The notes beneath the pieces are model-generated. The model saw nothing but the letters and a program-made list of their open reading frames with translations, searched no databases and was not told the origin of the DNA. Positions 16,665 to 27,324 of a stretch of 64,000 bases of DNA are shown piece by piece. The stretch is from positions 310,001 to 374,000 of the forward strand of contig CAVVPZ010000008.1 of the NCBI GenBank assembly GCA_963750255.1. The letters are read 5' to 3'. A program made the position numbers and the translations under genes. This DNA is from DATLED01 sp963750255 (lineage in GTDB: Bacteria > Actinomycetota > Acidimicrobiia > Acidimicrobiales > CADCTF01). Every line of letters begins with the position of its first letter. Positions within the stretch are counted from its first letter, which is position 1.

Positions 16665-18719
16665 TCAGGCCGTGATACCGAAGCAGTCGAGGGCGAACGC
16701 GTACCAGAGCGCCCGCTCGCGCCACTCGCTGTAGCGGCCCGACGGACCGCCGTGACCGGCATCCATCTCGGTCTTGAGGAGGATGGGGTTGTCGTCGGTC
16801 TTGAGCGAGCGCAGCTTGGCCACCCACTTGGCCGGCTCCCAGAACGCCACCCGGGTGTCGTTCAATCCCGTGGTCACGAGCATGGTCGGGTAGGACTGCG
16901 CCGAGACGTTGTCGTAGGGCGAGTACGACAGCATGTAGCGGTAGTACGTCTCGTCCTTGGGGTTGCCCCACTCTTCGAACTCGCCCACGGTGAGCGGGAT
17001 CGTTTCGTCGAGCATCGTGGTGACGACGTCGACGAAGGGCACCAGGGCCAGGACGCCGCGGAAGAGCTCGGGTCGCTCGTTCACCACTGCACCCATCAAC
17101 AGGCCACCCGCGCTTCCTCCCATCGCCACCAACCGGTCGGGCGACGTCAGGCCGGTACCCGGCGCCACGAGGTCGTCTGCGCAGGCGATGAAGTCGCCGA
17201 ACGTGTTGCGCTTGGCGAGGAACTTGCCGTCGTCGTACCAGCGCCGGCCCATCTCGCCCCCGCCACGGATGTGGGCGACGACCCAGATCACGCCTCGGTC
17301 GAGGAGGCTGAGGCGCATGTGCGAGAAGTTCGGGTCCATGGTCGCCTCGTACGAGCCGTAGCCGTAGAGGATCGCCGGTGCCGAACCGTCGAGGGGGGTA
17401 TCGGCTCGCCGGACGAGCGACATCGGTACGCGCGTGCCGTCGGACGCTTCGGCCCATCGCCGCTCGGTGCGGTATTCGGTGGCGTCGTAGCCACCCAGCA
17501 CTGGGATCTGCTTCACCAACGTCCGTTGGCCGGTGGCCAAGTCCTCGTCGTAGGTGGTCGCCGGCGTGATCATCGACTCGTACTCGAAGCGCAGCACGCT
17601 GTGGTCGTACTCGGGGTTGGGGCCGAGTTCGGTCGATGACACCTCTTCGGGAACTTGCAGGGGACGGAGGTCGCCGCTGGCCACGTCGAGCACTTGGAGG
17701 CGGGGGACGGCGTCGGCGTGTTCGGCCAGCACGAGCCAGTCCCGGAACACCTCGACCCCGTGGAGGCGAGCGTCGTCCCGGTGGCCGACGACCTCGATCC
17801 AGTTGGCTCGCGACGGCTCGGTGACGGGCGCCGACATCAGCTTGAAGTTGACCGCTCCGTCGGCGTTGGTGGTGATGAGGAAGCGGTCGCCTTGGTGATC
17901 GACGCTGTAGTCGAGGCCTTCCGTGCGCGGCTCGATCACGACGAAGGCGCCCTCGGGGTCGTCGGCGGGAAGACAGCGGTATTCGGTCGTCAGCGCGCTC
18001 CCGGACCCGATGAGGATGTATGCGCCGCTCTTCGTCCGTTCGACGCCGACGCGGAACTTCTCGTCGGTCTCCTCGTACACGAGCGCGGCCCGCTCGACGG
18101 GCTCCCCGAGTCGGTGGCGCCACACCTGATGGGGCCGGAGGGCGGCGTCGCGGGCCGTGTAGAACACCGTCCGGTTGTCGCTGGCCCATGCGACGTTTCC
18201 AGTCACGTCGGGGATCACGTCGTCGAGGTCGCGTCGACGGTCGAGGTCGCGGAAGCGCAGGTCTGTGTTGTCGCTGCCATCGAAGTTGACCCCGTACGCG
18301 AGCAGACTGTGATCGGGGCTCGGATCGAAGGCCCGAAGATCGAAGTAGTCCTCGCCGGCGGCGAGTTCGTTCTCGTCGAGCAGCACGGTTTCGGGCGCGT
18401 CGACTGCTCCTACCCGCCGTCCGTGGATGGCGTACTCGAGACCCTCCACCATCCGGGTCGAGTACCAGAACCCGCCGTGAAAGACCGGCGGCGACTCGTC
18501 TGTCTCCTGCACCCGGGCCTTCATCTCGGCGAACAGCGACTCCTGGAGCGAGTCGAGGTGGGCCGTCATCGCCTCGGCGTAGGCGTTCTCGGCCTCGAGG
18601 TGGGCGATCGTCTCGGGGTCGGCGCGGTCGCGGAGCCAGTACCAGTCGTCGCTGCGATCATGACCGTGGGCGCTGAGGGTGCGCGGTCGTCGGGACGGCG
18701 TGGGGGGCGTCGGGCTCAC
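16665..18719 (-). CDS. ptrB: Oligopeptidase B-type S9 prolyl oligopeptidase family peptidase
   Basis: 684 residues from GTG 18719, preferred because the ATG at 18773 would overlap the divergent gene. An N-terminal seven-bladed propeller (about residues 60-400) includes DDWYWLRDRADPETIAHLEA and RKSGAYILIGSGS-like strands. The catalytic domain has ILYGYGSYEATMDPNF, the serine motif VAMGGSAGGLLMGAVVN, the Asp motif VTTGLNDTRVAFWEPAKW and the His motif DAGHGGPSGRYSEW. It would cleave peptides after basic residues in the cytoplasm. Length matches the family. Confidence 0.92.
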   Translation of the reverse strand: MSPTPPTPSRRPRTLSAHGHDRSDDWYWLRDRADPETIAHLEAENAYAEAMTAHLDSLQESLFAEMKARVQETDESPPVFHGGFWYSTRMVEGLEYAIHGRRVGAVDAPETVLLDENELAAGEDYFDLRAFDPSPDHSLLAYGVNFDGSDNTDLRFRDLDRRRDLDDVIPDVTGNVAWASDNRTVFYTARDAALRPHQVWRHRLGEPVERAALVYEETDEKFRVGVERTKSGAYILIGSGSALTTEYRCLPADDPEGAFVVIEPRTEGLDYSVDHQGDRFLITTNADGAVNFKLMSAPVTEPSRANWIEVVGHRDDARLHGVEVFRDWLVLAEHADAVPRLQVLDVASGDLRPLQVPEEVSSTELGPNPEYDHSVLRFEYESMITPATTYDEDLATGQRTLVKQIPVLGGYDATEYRTERRWAEASDGTRVPMSLVRRADTPLDGSAPAILYGYGSYEATMDPNFSHMRLSLLDRGVIWVVAHIRGGGEMGRRWYDDGKFLAKRNTFGDFIACADDLVAPGTGLTSPDRLVAMGGSAGGLLMGAVVNERPELFRGVLALVPFVDVVTTMLDETIPLTVGEFEEWGNPKDETYYRYMLSYSPYDNVSAQSYPTMLVTTGLNDTRVAFWEPAKWVAKLRSLKTDDNPILLKTEMDAGHGGPSGRYSEWRERALWYAFALDCFGITA

Positions 18720-18765
18720 GCTGGCAGGGTAGTTTTCGACGCCCACCCCGCTGGAGGAACTGCTG

Positions 18766-19284
18766 ATGGCCATCTACGCACTGGGCGACCGAGTGCCCAC
18801 CATCGACGAGTCGGCCTACGTGCATCCCGACGCCAGCGTCATCGGCATGGTCGAGATCGGCCCCGAGGCGACGGTTTGGGCCGGTGCCGTCCTGCGGGGC
18901 GACTATGGCCGCATCGTCGTGGGCGCGCGGACGTCGGTTCAGGACGGCACGGTGGTCCACGCCACGCACGAACTCGACACGGTGATCGGATCCGACTGCG
19001 TCGTCGGCCACAACGCACATCTCGAAGGTTGCGTCATCGAGTCCAACTCGCTCGTGGGGTCGGGTTCCATCGTGTTGCACCGCTGCCGGGTGGGTCCCAA
19101 CTCGCTCGTCGGCGCCAATGCCGTTGTCACCAACAACACAGTGGTGCCGCCGGGGGCGATGGCGCTCGGCATCCCGGCCACGATCAAGGAGAACGCGGTC
19201 CGAGAGGGCTCGTTCGCCCCGGCCGTCGCCCTCTACGTGGCCAACGGGAAGCGCTACCGCAACGAGTTGCGCCGGATCGACTGA
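18766..19284 (+). CDS. Gamma-class carbonic anhydrase-like left-handed beta-helix protein
   Basis: 172 residues, ATG 18766. Hexapeptide-repeat strands are seen throughout (VIGMVEIGPEATVWAGAVL, RIVVGARTSVQDGTVVHA, DCVVGHNAHLEGCVIESN). The three metal-binding histidines fit VVHATHE and GHNAHLEG. LRGDYGRIVVG carries the conserved Arg/Asp pair. Family members range from true carbonic anhydrases to YrdA/PaaY-like proteins, so activity is probable but not certain. Divergent from oligopeptidase B with a 46-bp gap, convergent with the next gene with 3 bp between. Confidence 0.88.
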   Translation: MAIYALGDRVPTIDESAYVHPDASVIGMVEIGPEATVWAGAVLRGDYGRIVVGARTSVQDGTVVHATHELDTVIGSDCVVGHNAHLEGCVIESNSLVGSGSIVLHRCRVGPNSLVGANAVVTNNTVVPPGAMALGIPATIKENAVREGSFAPAVALYVANGKRYRNELRRID

Positions 19285-19287
19285 ACC

Positions 19288-21662
19288 TCAGACTCGGACC
19301 ATGTCGGCCAGCGGTTCGAGGTAGCCGACGGCGCCGGTAGTGGCCCGCCGGCGAGCCCAGGTGGCCACCTCGGCGTCTTCGGTGAGGTAGACGATCTGGG
19401 CCGCCCCCGCCATGCGGTCGATCATGTCGAGCACCGCCCACTTGACCTCTGAGCGCAGGTTGACGAAGCACTCGTCGAGGAGCAGCGGAAGGCTGTCGGC
19501 GCCCTCGCCGCAGTGACGAAGTTTGGCCAGCCGTTCCTGCAGGAATCGCTCCAGTTCGGCGGCCTTGTTGGCGCCGGCGCCGACTTGTTCGCCGTAGCGC
19601 TCCTCGAGGATGGCGACCCGGCGCTCGACGGCAGCCTTGCGGTCGGCGATGCGGGCGACGTCCGGGACGAGTCGGTTGGCGGTATGGAACGCGGTGGAGG
19701 TGAGGTCGCGGCGCGCCTGCAAGGCGTCGGGATCGGGCTCGCGGTGTCGGCTTCGGTGAACGAGTACCCGAACTCGGCCCGGTGTTCGCTCTTGGCCAAC
19801 TCCTCGAGGTGCTCGATCTCCCGACCGATGTCCTCGGCCGAGCGACCCTTGGTCCGGGCCCGGACTCGGACCTCGGCCGCGGTCGCCCGTAGCTCGAAGG
19901 CTGTCAGGCGTCCGGCGAGTTCACCCTCGCCGTGGCCGAGCCGGACGAGGAGATCGTCGACGACCCCGCGGGCCTCGATTTCCTCGTGCTCGGCGGCTTC
20001 GACGGTCTCTTGGAGGCGGGCGACACGGGCCACCTCGCACAACTGGCGCACGAGGTCGGCGGCGAGCGTCGGGTGTTCGACGCCGAAGGGACGACACACG
20101 GCCAGGAGCGCCTCGCGAGCCCGCTCCACGTGGGGCTCGACCTCCTCGCTGAGTCGGCGTCGGGCTTGTTCGATGTCGTCGCCGAGGCCGTCGAGCGCGT
20201 CGACCGACGCGGCGTAGGCGCGGACCTCGTCTTCGAGCGTCGCCGCCTCGAAGGGCGACATCTCGCCGGCGAGCAGGCGCCAATCGGCCATGGCCCGCCG
20301 GTGCTCGTCGGCCGCTCGCTCGAGCGAGCTGCGCAGCGAAGGGTCCGACAGCGCCTCCATGCGCCGCAGATGGAACGACAGGTACGACGGGACTCCCGCC
20401 CGGATGAGCGCGTCGGTCTCCCAGCCCTGCGCCTCGGCCAGTTGATGACGGGGCGCGAACACCGACCAATAGGCGGCGGCGGCGCTCCCGGCCAAGGCCA
20501 ACGGCGCCACGAACGGCATCAGTGGGAGGGCCATCGCCCCGAGGGCGGCGGCGCCGCCGGCGGCGACCGCTCCCATCCGCCGCTTCTCCAGCACTTCGGT
20601 GGCCAGCTCGACCGCGGCGTGGGCCGACTCGATCTCTTGCACCAATGCCGGGGTGGTGCCGTCGGCTTCGGCCACCAATCCCCCGAGGCGAATCGACTCG
20701 GCTTCAAGGCGGGTGGCGGCCGAGATGGCCCGTTCGGCCACCTGCCACAGACCGGCCTGGTCGGCTCGAGCCAGCCTCGCGATGTCGGGATGCGACGGGC
20801 TCTCGAGATGCGAAGCCATCATCCCGGCCAGGCGGGCCGAGAGCGTGGCCCGCTGGGCCTCGGCAGCGGCGAGGTCGTCGACGAGTTGATCGAGATCGAT
20901 CGGGGCCTGGTCTGGCACCTGGAGCGCACCGGCCATCGTGTGGCGATCGAGCCGGACGCGGTCGAGGCCGAAGGCGCCGAGAGCGTCCGAGCGATGACGC
21001 AGCGCCTCGCGCCACCGCCCGGCCACGGGGCGCAGCAGGGCCAAGTGGCTGGCGAGGACTCGGTCGGCCTCGGCCTCCTCGGGGCCGGCGGTCACCGCGG
21101 CCTGCTCGGCTCGAAGCGCCTCGAGTTCTTGGAGCATCCGCGCATAGCGACGTCGGGGCCGGCCGGTGTCGATCTGGCGGATTTCGTCGTCGATGGCCTT
21201 GAGTTCGAGGCGGAACCCTTCGGCTGCGTCGCGGGCGATCTGCGCCGCCGCCAGTTGATCGCTCAGCGATGCCAGCGACGCTCGCGCTTCGGCCAGCTCG
21301 CGGGGCTCGCCGGCGCCTTGGTGCAGGATCCCGAGTTGGCGGCCGTCGACGTACATCAGCGCGAAGAGCTCGTGCACGGAGAGCCGGAGGGTCTGGCTCG
21401 GGGCGATGGCGGGAGTCCCATCGTCGTGGAACACGTGGAACGTGCCTTCGGCGGTCTGGTCCACGGTCACCCGCTGGCCGTCGGGCCCGACGAGCGCCAA
21501 CTCACTCGACACCGTCGCCTCGCTCGCGAGCGTCCCGAGGACGACCTCGACGACGCCTTGGCGATCGGAGGTGGACAAGCCGGAGATGACAGTCAGCCGC
21601 TCGTGGAATCGCAAGCGCTGCCCCTCACCCGAGACGCGAAGCGCCAGTTGTTGCAACCGCAT
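19288..21662 (-). CDS. SMC/YhaN-like coiled-coil protein with degenerate P-loop and central membrane segment (one frameshift)
   Basis: About 790 residues from ATG 21662 (MRLQQLALRVSGEG, the usual first strand of RecF/SMC heads); the frame stays open to 21794. The place of Walker A reads LTVISGLSTSDRQGVV, with no GKS/T. Long coiled-coil stretches (about 130-400 and 480-650) flank a hydrophobic segment AALGAMALPLMPFVAPLALA. The C-terminal head, reached after a one-base shift near 19741, contains LPLLLDECFVNLRSEVKWAV, a Walker B-like strand with the D-loop altered, and QIVYLTEDAEVATWARR. YhaN-type ATPases share the central membrane hairpin. ATP binding is doubtful. Confidence 0.7.
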
Positions 21663-21783
21663 GACCGAGATCTCCTCCTCGTTCGGAGGATCGGCACGCG
21701 GCAGGGGACGCTGTAGTAGGGCGTTCAGCCTGTCTTCCAGCGAATAGTTCGGGACTCGAACCTTGACCCGCCGGTCAAGTAAG

Positions 21784-23601
21784 ATGTCCGCCATGCCCGA
21801 CGCTGCTTCTGTCCTACCTGCACCCGCGCCGGGCGACCGGCGACCGGGTTGGCGCCTCCTTCTCCACACGGTCCGGCCGCACCGGAATTCGGTGATTTTC
21901 GGTGTGGCCGCCGGGTTCATCTGGACCGCAGCAAAGATCTCGGTGCCCAAGCTCACCCAGCAGGGCATCGACCACGGGATCATCAACGACGAGCCGGGGG
22001 CGCTCGTGAAGTGGGCCGTCGCCATCTTGTGCGTCGGGTTCGTGTCGGCCACGGCGATGGGCTTCCGCCGGTACCAGGCCTTCGGCACGGCGTGGAAGGC
22101 CGAGACAGAGCTTCGCCAGCGCCTCTTCGCCCACCTGCAACGGCTCCACTTCGCTTTCCATGACCATGCGCAGACCGGCCAGTTGATGGCCCGATCGGCC
22201 ACGGACATCCAGGCCGTCAACCAGTTTCTGGTCATGATCCCGATCACGATCTCCAACGTGATCACCATGGTGGCCGTCACCACGATCTTGCTTTTGATGA
22301 ATTGGCAGCTGGCCGTCGCCGCCCTCATCGCGCTGCCGCTCATCAACGTGTTCGCCAAGCAGTTCTCGAGCCGGGTCCACCCCGCTTCGATGGAGTTGCA
22401 GGCCGAGCTCGCCGATCTCGCCACCGTCGTCGAAGAGACGATCACCGGCATTCGGGTCGTCAAGGGATTCGGTGCCGAGTCGATCCAGTACGAGCGCCTC
22501 GTCGACCAGAGCAACCGGGTCTTCGACCGCTCGATCAACTTGGCCAAGATCCGGGCCGTCTTCAACCCCTTCCTCGACTTCCTGCCCGCCGTGGGCCTCG
22601 TCGCCGTGCTCTGGTACGGCGGTCGCCAGGTGTTGGCCGGCAACTTGACCCTTGGCGAACTGGTCGCCTTCAACGTCTACGTCTTCATGCTGATCCCGCC
22701 GCTACGCATGACCGGCATGCTCATCGCCCAAGCCCAGCGGGCCGTCGCCGCCGCCGAGCGCATCGACCAGATCCTGCGTACCGCCCCCGAGATCGTCGAC
22801 CGGCCCCACGCCATCGACCTGCCCCCGGGAGGCGGCGACCTGCGCTTCGAGGGCGTCACCTTCGGCTACGTCGCCGGCGCCAATCCGGTTCTGCGCAACC
22901 TCGACCTCCACGTGGCCCCGGGCGAATCGGTCGCCATCGTCGGCGCCACGGGTTCGGGCAAGACGACCGTGGCCCGTCTCATCCCCCGCTTCTACGATGT
23001 CGAGAGCGGCACGGTCACCATCGACGGCGTCGACGTGCGCGACCTCAAGGTCCCCAACCTCCGCCAGAGCGTCGGCATCGTGTTCGAAGACACGTTCCTC
23101 TTCAGCGACTCGATCCGGAGCAACATCGCCTTCGCCGACCCGACGGCCAGCCAGGAGGCGGTCGAGCGGGCGGCGTTCCTCTCTGGGGCCCACGAGTTCA
23201 TCTCTGCGCTGCCCGAGGGCTACGACACCCTGATCGGCGAGCGCGGCTTCTCGCTCTCCGGTGGCCAGCGCCAGCGGATCGCACTCGCTCGAGCGATCCT
23301 GGCCGACCCCCGAGTGCTCATCCTCGACGACGCCACCTCCTCGGTCGATCCGACCAAGGAGCACGAGATCCGCGAGGCGCTCTCCGAGGTCATGCGCAAC
23401 CGCACGACCATCGTGATCGCCCACCGACCGGCGACGATCGCTCTGGCCGACCGAGTCGTGCTCCTCGACGACGGTCACGTCGTGGCCGAGGGCACACACG
23501 ACAACCTGCTTGAAACCAGCGAGGCATACCGCCAGGTGCTGGCCCGACAACTCGCCGACGAGGCTGACCTCGAGGCGACTCCGACAGAAGTGAGAGCCTG
23601 A
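21784..23601 (+). CDS. Heterodimeric ABC exporter subunit A (membrane + ATPase domains)
   Basis: About 605 residues from ATG 21784 (ATG 21793 and TTG 21763 are alternatives). Six transmembrane helices (about 30-320) include FHDHAQTGQLMARSATDI, the conserved coupling region. The nucleotide-binding domain has Walker A IVGATGSGKTTVARL, a Q-loop with Glu (VGIVFEDTFLF), signature FSLSGGQRQRIALARA and Walker B VLILDDATSSVD, in which the catalytic Glu is Asp, then IVIAHRPATI. The degenerate Walker B with intact signature marks it as one half of an asymmetric exporter with the next gene. Its TGA overlaps the next ATG (TGATG). Confidence 0.92.
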   Translation: MSAMPDAASVLPAPAPGDRRPGWRLLLHTVRPHRNSVIFGVAAGFIWTAAKISVPKLTQQGIDHGIINDEPGALVKWAVAILCVGFVSATAMGFRRYQAFGTAWKAETELRQRLFAHLQRLHFAFHDHAQTGQLMARSATDIQAVNQFLVMIPITISNVITMVAVTTILLLMNWQLAVAALIALPLINVFAKQFSSRVHPASMELQAELADLATVVEETITGIRVVKGFGAESIQYERLVDQSNRVFDRSINLAKIRAVFNPFLDFLPAVGLVAVLWYGGRQVLAGNLTLGELVAFNVYVFMLIPPLRMTGMLIAQAQRAVAAAERIDQILRTAPEIVDRPHAIDLPPGGGDLRFEGVTFGYVAGANPVLRNLDLHVAPGESVAIVGATGSGKTTVARLIPRFYDVESGTVTIDGVDVRDLKVPNLRQSVGIVFEDTFLFSDSIRSNIAFADPTASQEAVERAAFLSGAHEFISALPEGYDTLIGERGFSLSGGQRQRIALARAILADPRVLILDDATSSVDPTKEHEIREALSEVMRNRTTIVIAHRPATIALADRVVLLDDGHVVAEGTHDNLLETSEAYRQVLARQLADEADLEATPTEVRA

Positions 23602-25417
23602 TGCGCGGTGGTGGAGGCGGCGGCAACTGGGCGCGTCGATGGCCATGGAGGACGACGAGAAGCTCGATGCCAAGCAGGCGCGGCAGGTCGTCCGCCGGGC
23701 GATCCGCATGCTTCGTCCCTATCGACGCCAGGTGCTGCTCTCGGCCCTGGTGATGATCCTGTTCACGTTCTCCTCGCTGGCCGGGCCGCTGCTCGTCCGG
23801 TACGGGATCGACCAGGGTCTGCGCGGTGGCAACCACACGAAGCTCGACCGGGCCGTGATCGCCTACGCGCTCATTGCCATCGCCGCCCTCGGCCTGTCCC
23901 GGGCCCAGATCCTCCTCGTGACCAGGGTCGGCGAGCAGTTCTTGCGGGACATGCGCCGCCGGGTGTTCCGCCACCTTCTCGGCCAGTCGATGTCGTTCTA
24001 CGACAAGGAACAGACCGGCAAGCTCGTCGCCCGCATGACCTCCGACATCGACTCGCTCACCGAGCTCGTGCAGTCCGGCCTGGTCATGTTCGTGACCAAC
24101 GCACTGCTCCTCGTCGGGACGATCGTCATCCTCGTCGCCCTGTCGCCGGTGCTCGCTGGCATGTGCCTGTTGGCTCTCCCCATGGTGATCGTGGCCTCCA
24201 TCAAGTTCCGCCGCGACTCCAACAAGGCCTACCTCGACGTCCGCGACCGTATCGGTCAGACGCTCTCGACCCTTCAGGAGAGCATCGCCGGCGTGCGCGT
24301 CATCCAGGCCTTCGGCCAGGAGACCAACACCATCCGCAGCTTCGGGGCCCACAACACCGCCCAGCTCGACGCCAACATGAACGCGACGCGCATCTCGGCC
24401 CGCTACTTCCCGGTCATCGAGATGGCCGGCATCGCCACGACGGCCGGGGTCGTCGGCATCGGCGGCATCTTCGTGCACCGCGGCATGGTCACCATCGGCA
24501 CCATCGGCGCCTTCGTGCTGTTGATGAGCAACCTGTTCGAGCCGGTCCAGCAGCTGTCCCAGCTCTTCAACGTCCTCCAGTCGGCCGCCGCTGCTCTGTC
24601 GAAGCTGTTCGGTGTCCTCGACACCAAGGCGGAGTTGTTCGAGCGCCCAGGCGCCGTCGACCTGCCGCCGGCAGGCGACTTCGAGGTGAAGGAGCTCGGC
24701 TTCTCCTACACGACAGCCCGGGCCAAGGTGCTCGACGACGTGTCGCTCTCGATCGCCCATGGCGAGCGGGTAGCGCTTGTCGGCCCCACGGGTGCAGGCA
24801 AGTCGACTCTGGCCAAACTGATGGCCCGCCTCTACGACCCCACCGAGGGCGCCGTGTCCTACGGGGGTGTCGATCTGCGTGACGCCACGTTCGCCTCCCT
24901 CCGGGAGCGGATCTGCGTGGTGCCTCAGGAAGGCTTCCTCTTCTACGGCACGATCATGGACAACGTCCGCATCGGACGAGAGGGCACGTCAGACGACGAG
25001 GTCGTCGCGGCGCTGAAGCGCATCGGCATCTACGAACACTTCGCCGCCCTGCCCGATGGGCTCCAGACCGAGGTGCAAGAGCGGGGTTCTCGTCTGTCCG
25101 CCGGCGAGCGCCAATTGGTGTCGCTGGCCCGGGCGGCGCTGGCCAACCCGGCTGTGCTCGTGCTCGACGAAGCGACGTCCAACCTCGACCCCGGCACCGA
25201 GTCGACGGTCGAACACGCCCTCAACGCCCTCATGGAGGGCCGGACGGTCATCGTGATCGCCCATCGTCTCTCGACGGCCGAGCGGGCCGACCGGGTCGCC
25301 GTGGTCGACTCCGGAGGCATCCTCGAGCTCGGACCCCACGCCGAACTTGTGGCCCTCGGCGGCCGCTACTCGGCCCTCTTCGCCAGCTGGTCCGGGGGCC
25401 TGGCCGCCGCAGGCTGA
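23601..25417 (+). CDS. Heterodimeric ABC exporter subunit B (probable frameshift near the start)
   Basis: About 605 residues. ATG 23601 overlaps the upstream stop and gives MRGGGGGGNWAR; one missing base near 23636 is needed to join AMEDDEKLDAKQARQVVRRA, otherwise the start is ATG 23639. Six transmembrane helices (about 30-320, FYDKEQTGKLVARMTSDIDS at the coupling region) precede Walker A LVGPTGAGKSTLAKLMA, Q-loop ICVVPQEGFLFYG, degenerate signature SRLSAGERQLVSLARA and intact Walker B VLVLDEATSNLDPG, H-loop IVIAHRLSTAERAD. Its intact Walker B and defective signature complement subunit A, leaving one competent ATP site per dimer. The substrate is unknown. Confidence 0.9.
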
Positions 25418-25438
25418 AAATCCGACCGCCGGTTTGGT

Positions 25439-25729
25439 TTACGAGCCGGTGGTTTCGGCGGCAGGTTCCTCGATGCCGAGGGCCTCGACGGCCAACTCGG
25501 TCTCGATCTCGTCGAGCAACCCGACGATCTCCTGGCCGTCGAAGAGCGAACGCTCACGGGTGAGGCCGAGCCACTTTTCGACCTCGCTGATCACCGGATA
25601 GGCCCGCAGCGTCGCATAGAGGTCGAGGAGCCGGTCCTGGACCTGTTGGGCTGATTGCAGCGGCTTGTCGGCGGTCTCCGCCCTCCACTGCTCGATCTGG
25701 TCTTTGGCCTCGTGACCCTTGGTCTCCAT
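25439..25729 (-). CDS. Small acidic helical protein of unknown function
   Basis: 96 residues from ATG 25729, which has a strong Shine-Dalgarno (AAGGAG, 6 bases before the start on the minus strand). The sequence is predominantly helical and charged (KDQIEQWRAETADKPLQSAQ, LDEIETELAVEALGIEE) with no cysteines and no membrane segment. I do not recognise a family. It is divergent from the SUF operon and convergent with the ABC exporter. Confidence 0.7.
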   Translation of the reverse strand: METKGHEAKDQIEQWRAETADKPLQSAQQVQDRLLDLYATLRAYPVISEVEKWLGLTRERSLFDGQEIVGLLDEIETELAVEALGIEEPAAETTGS

Positions 25730-25916
25730 GACAACTCCTTGCTTCCCACCGGGTGTGTACCCACAAACGTCGGCCGGTCGGCCAATCATCCCAAGTTCTC
25801 CGAGACAAATGGCACCATCGGACTACGGGGTGGGTACCCGGGATGGTATCGGGCCGAGGGATTGTTACTATCGACGTAGGAGAAATCCCCCTCTGTCTCC
25901 CAGGAGTTGATTCGCT

Positions 25917-27324
25917 GTGACCACCCTCGAAGGCGGCCTCGACCTCGGTCGGTACAAGCTCGGTTGGGCCGACACCGTCGATTACGTCTTCAAGCCCAAG
26001 AAAGGCCTCTCCGAAGAGGTCGTCAAGGAGATCTCCTGGGTCAAGGGCGAGCCCCAGTGGATGACCGACTTCCGCCTGCGGGCCTTCCGGCACTTCAACC
26101 GCAAGCCGATGGCTCCGTGGTTCGCGGTCAACATGCCCGACATCGACTTCCAAGACATCTACTACTACCTGAAGCCCACCGATCATCAGGTGAGCGAATG
26201 GGACGAACTGCCCGAGCAGCTCAGGCGCACCTACGAGAAGCTCGGCATCCCCGAGGCCGAACAGCAAGTACTTCGCCGGGGTCACGCGCCAGTACGACTC
26301 CGAGGTCGTGTACCACAAGAACCGCGAAGACCTCGAAGCGCAGGGCATCCTCTTCACCGACATGGACACGGCGGTGCGCGAGCACCCCGAGATCGTCAAG
26401 CGCTACTTCGGCACCGTCATTCCGTCGGCCGACAACAAGTTCGCCGCCCTCAACTCGGCCGTGTGGTCGGGAGGCTCGTTCATCTACGTGCCGCCTGGCG
26501 TCGAGGTCGAGATGCCCCTCCAGGCCTACTTCCGGATCAACTCCGAGAACGCCGGCCAGTTCGAGCGCACGCTGATCATCGCCGACGAGGGCGCCAAGGT
26601 GCACTACGTCGAGGGCTGCTCGGCGCCCGTGTACACCAGTCGACTCGCTGCACTCGGCCGTGGTCGAACTCGTGGCCAAGCCCTCGGCCCGCATCACCTA
26701 CACGACGATCCAGAACTGGTCGCCCAACGTCTACAACCTCGTCACCAAGCGGGCTCGCGCCGAAGAGGCCGCCCATGTCGAGTGGATCGACGGCAACATC
26801 GGCAGCCGCCTCACGATGAAGTACCCGTCGGTCGTCCTGGCCGGCCGGCGAGCATCGGGTGAGGTGCTCTCGGTCGCCTACGCCGGCCCCGGCCAGCACC
26901 AGGATGCCGGCGCCAAGATGATCCACGCCGCCCCCGAGACCACGTCGACCATCGTGTCGAAGTCGATCTCCAAGGACGGTGGGCGTACGAGCTACCGCGG
27001 CCTGGTCAAGATCGACCCGGGTGCGTACGGCTCCAAGGCGTTCGTTCGTTGCGACGCCCTCCTCCTCGACGACATCTCCCGGTCCGACACCTACCCCGCC
27101 AGGAGATCCACGAGAAGGACGCGCAGATCGGCCACGAGGCCAGCGTGTCGAAGGTCTCCGAAGACCAGCTCTTCTACCTCATGAGCCGTGGGCTCTCCGA
27201 GGAGCAGGCCATGGGCATGATCGTCAACGGGTTCATCGAGCCCGTGACGCGCACACTTCCGATGGAATATGCGGTGGAGTGGAGCCGCTTGATCGAAATG
27301 CAGATGGAAGGGTCGGTGGGCTGA
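25917..27324 (+). CDS. sufB: Fe-S cluster assembly scaffold SufB (three frameshifts)
   Basis: About 468 residues; GTG 25917 has AGGAG ten bases upstream. SufB with SufC and SufD builds Fe-S clusters. Blocks in order: LGWADTVDYVFKPKKGLSEE, KYFAGVTRQYDSEVVYHKN, SGGSFIYVPPGVEVEMPLQA, DSLHSAVVELVAKPSARITY, EWIDGNIGSRLTMKYPSVVL, AFVRCDALLLDDISRSDTYP (conserved late Cys) and QEIHEKDAQIGHEASVSKV. The frame changes near 26265, 26638 and 27103, each within strongly conserved sequence, so these look like base errors. There is no intein, unlike mycobacterial SufB. First gene of a seven-gene operon; a 187-bp upstream gap must hold its promoter, but I find no convincing -35/-10 pair or repressor gene. Confidence 0.93.

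Noticed and set aside
19422..22673. A 1083-codon reading frame extending through the ABC exporter region
   Set aside because: Upstream of about 21794 it runs antisense to a clear ABC exporter gene and has biased, shadow-like composition.
25745..25845. Paired GTACCC motifs upstream of sufB as a SufR/IscR-type operator
   Set aside because: Only 6-8 bp palindromes with no match to an operator I can name, and no Rrf2/SufR gene in the window.
25917..27324. Intein or programmed frameshifting in sufB
   Set aside because: No intein motifs or extra length, and the three shift sites share no slippery heptamer; random base errors fit better.
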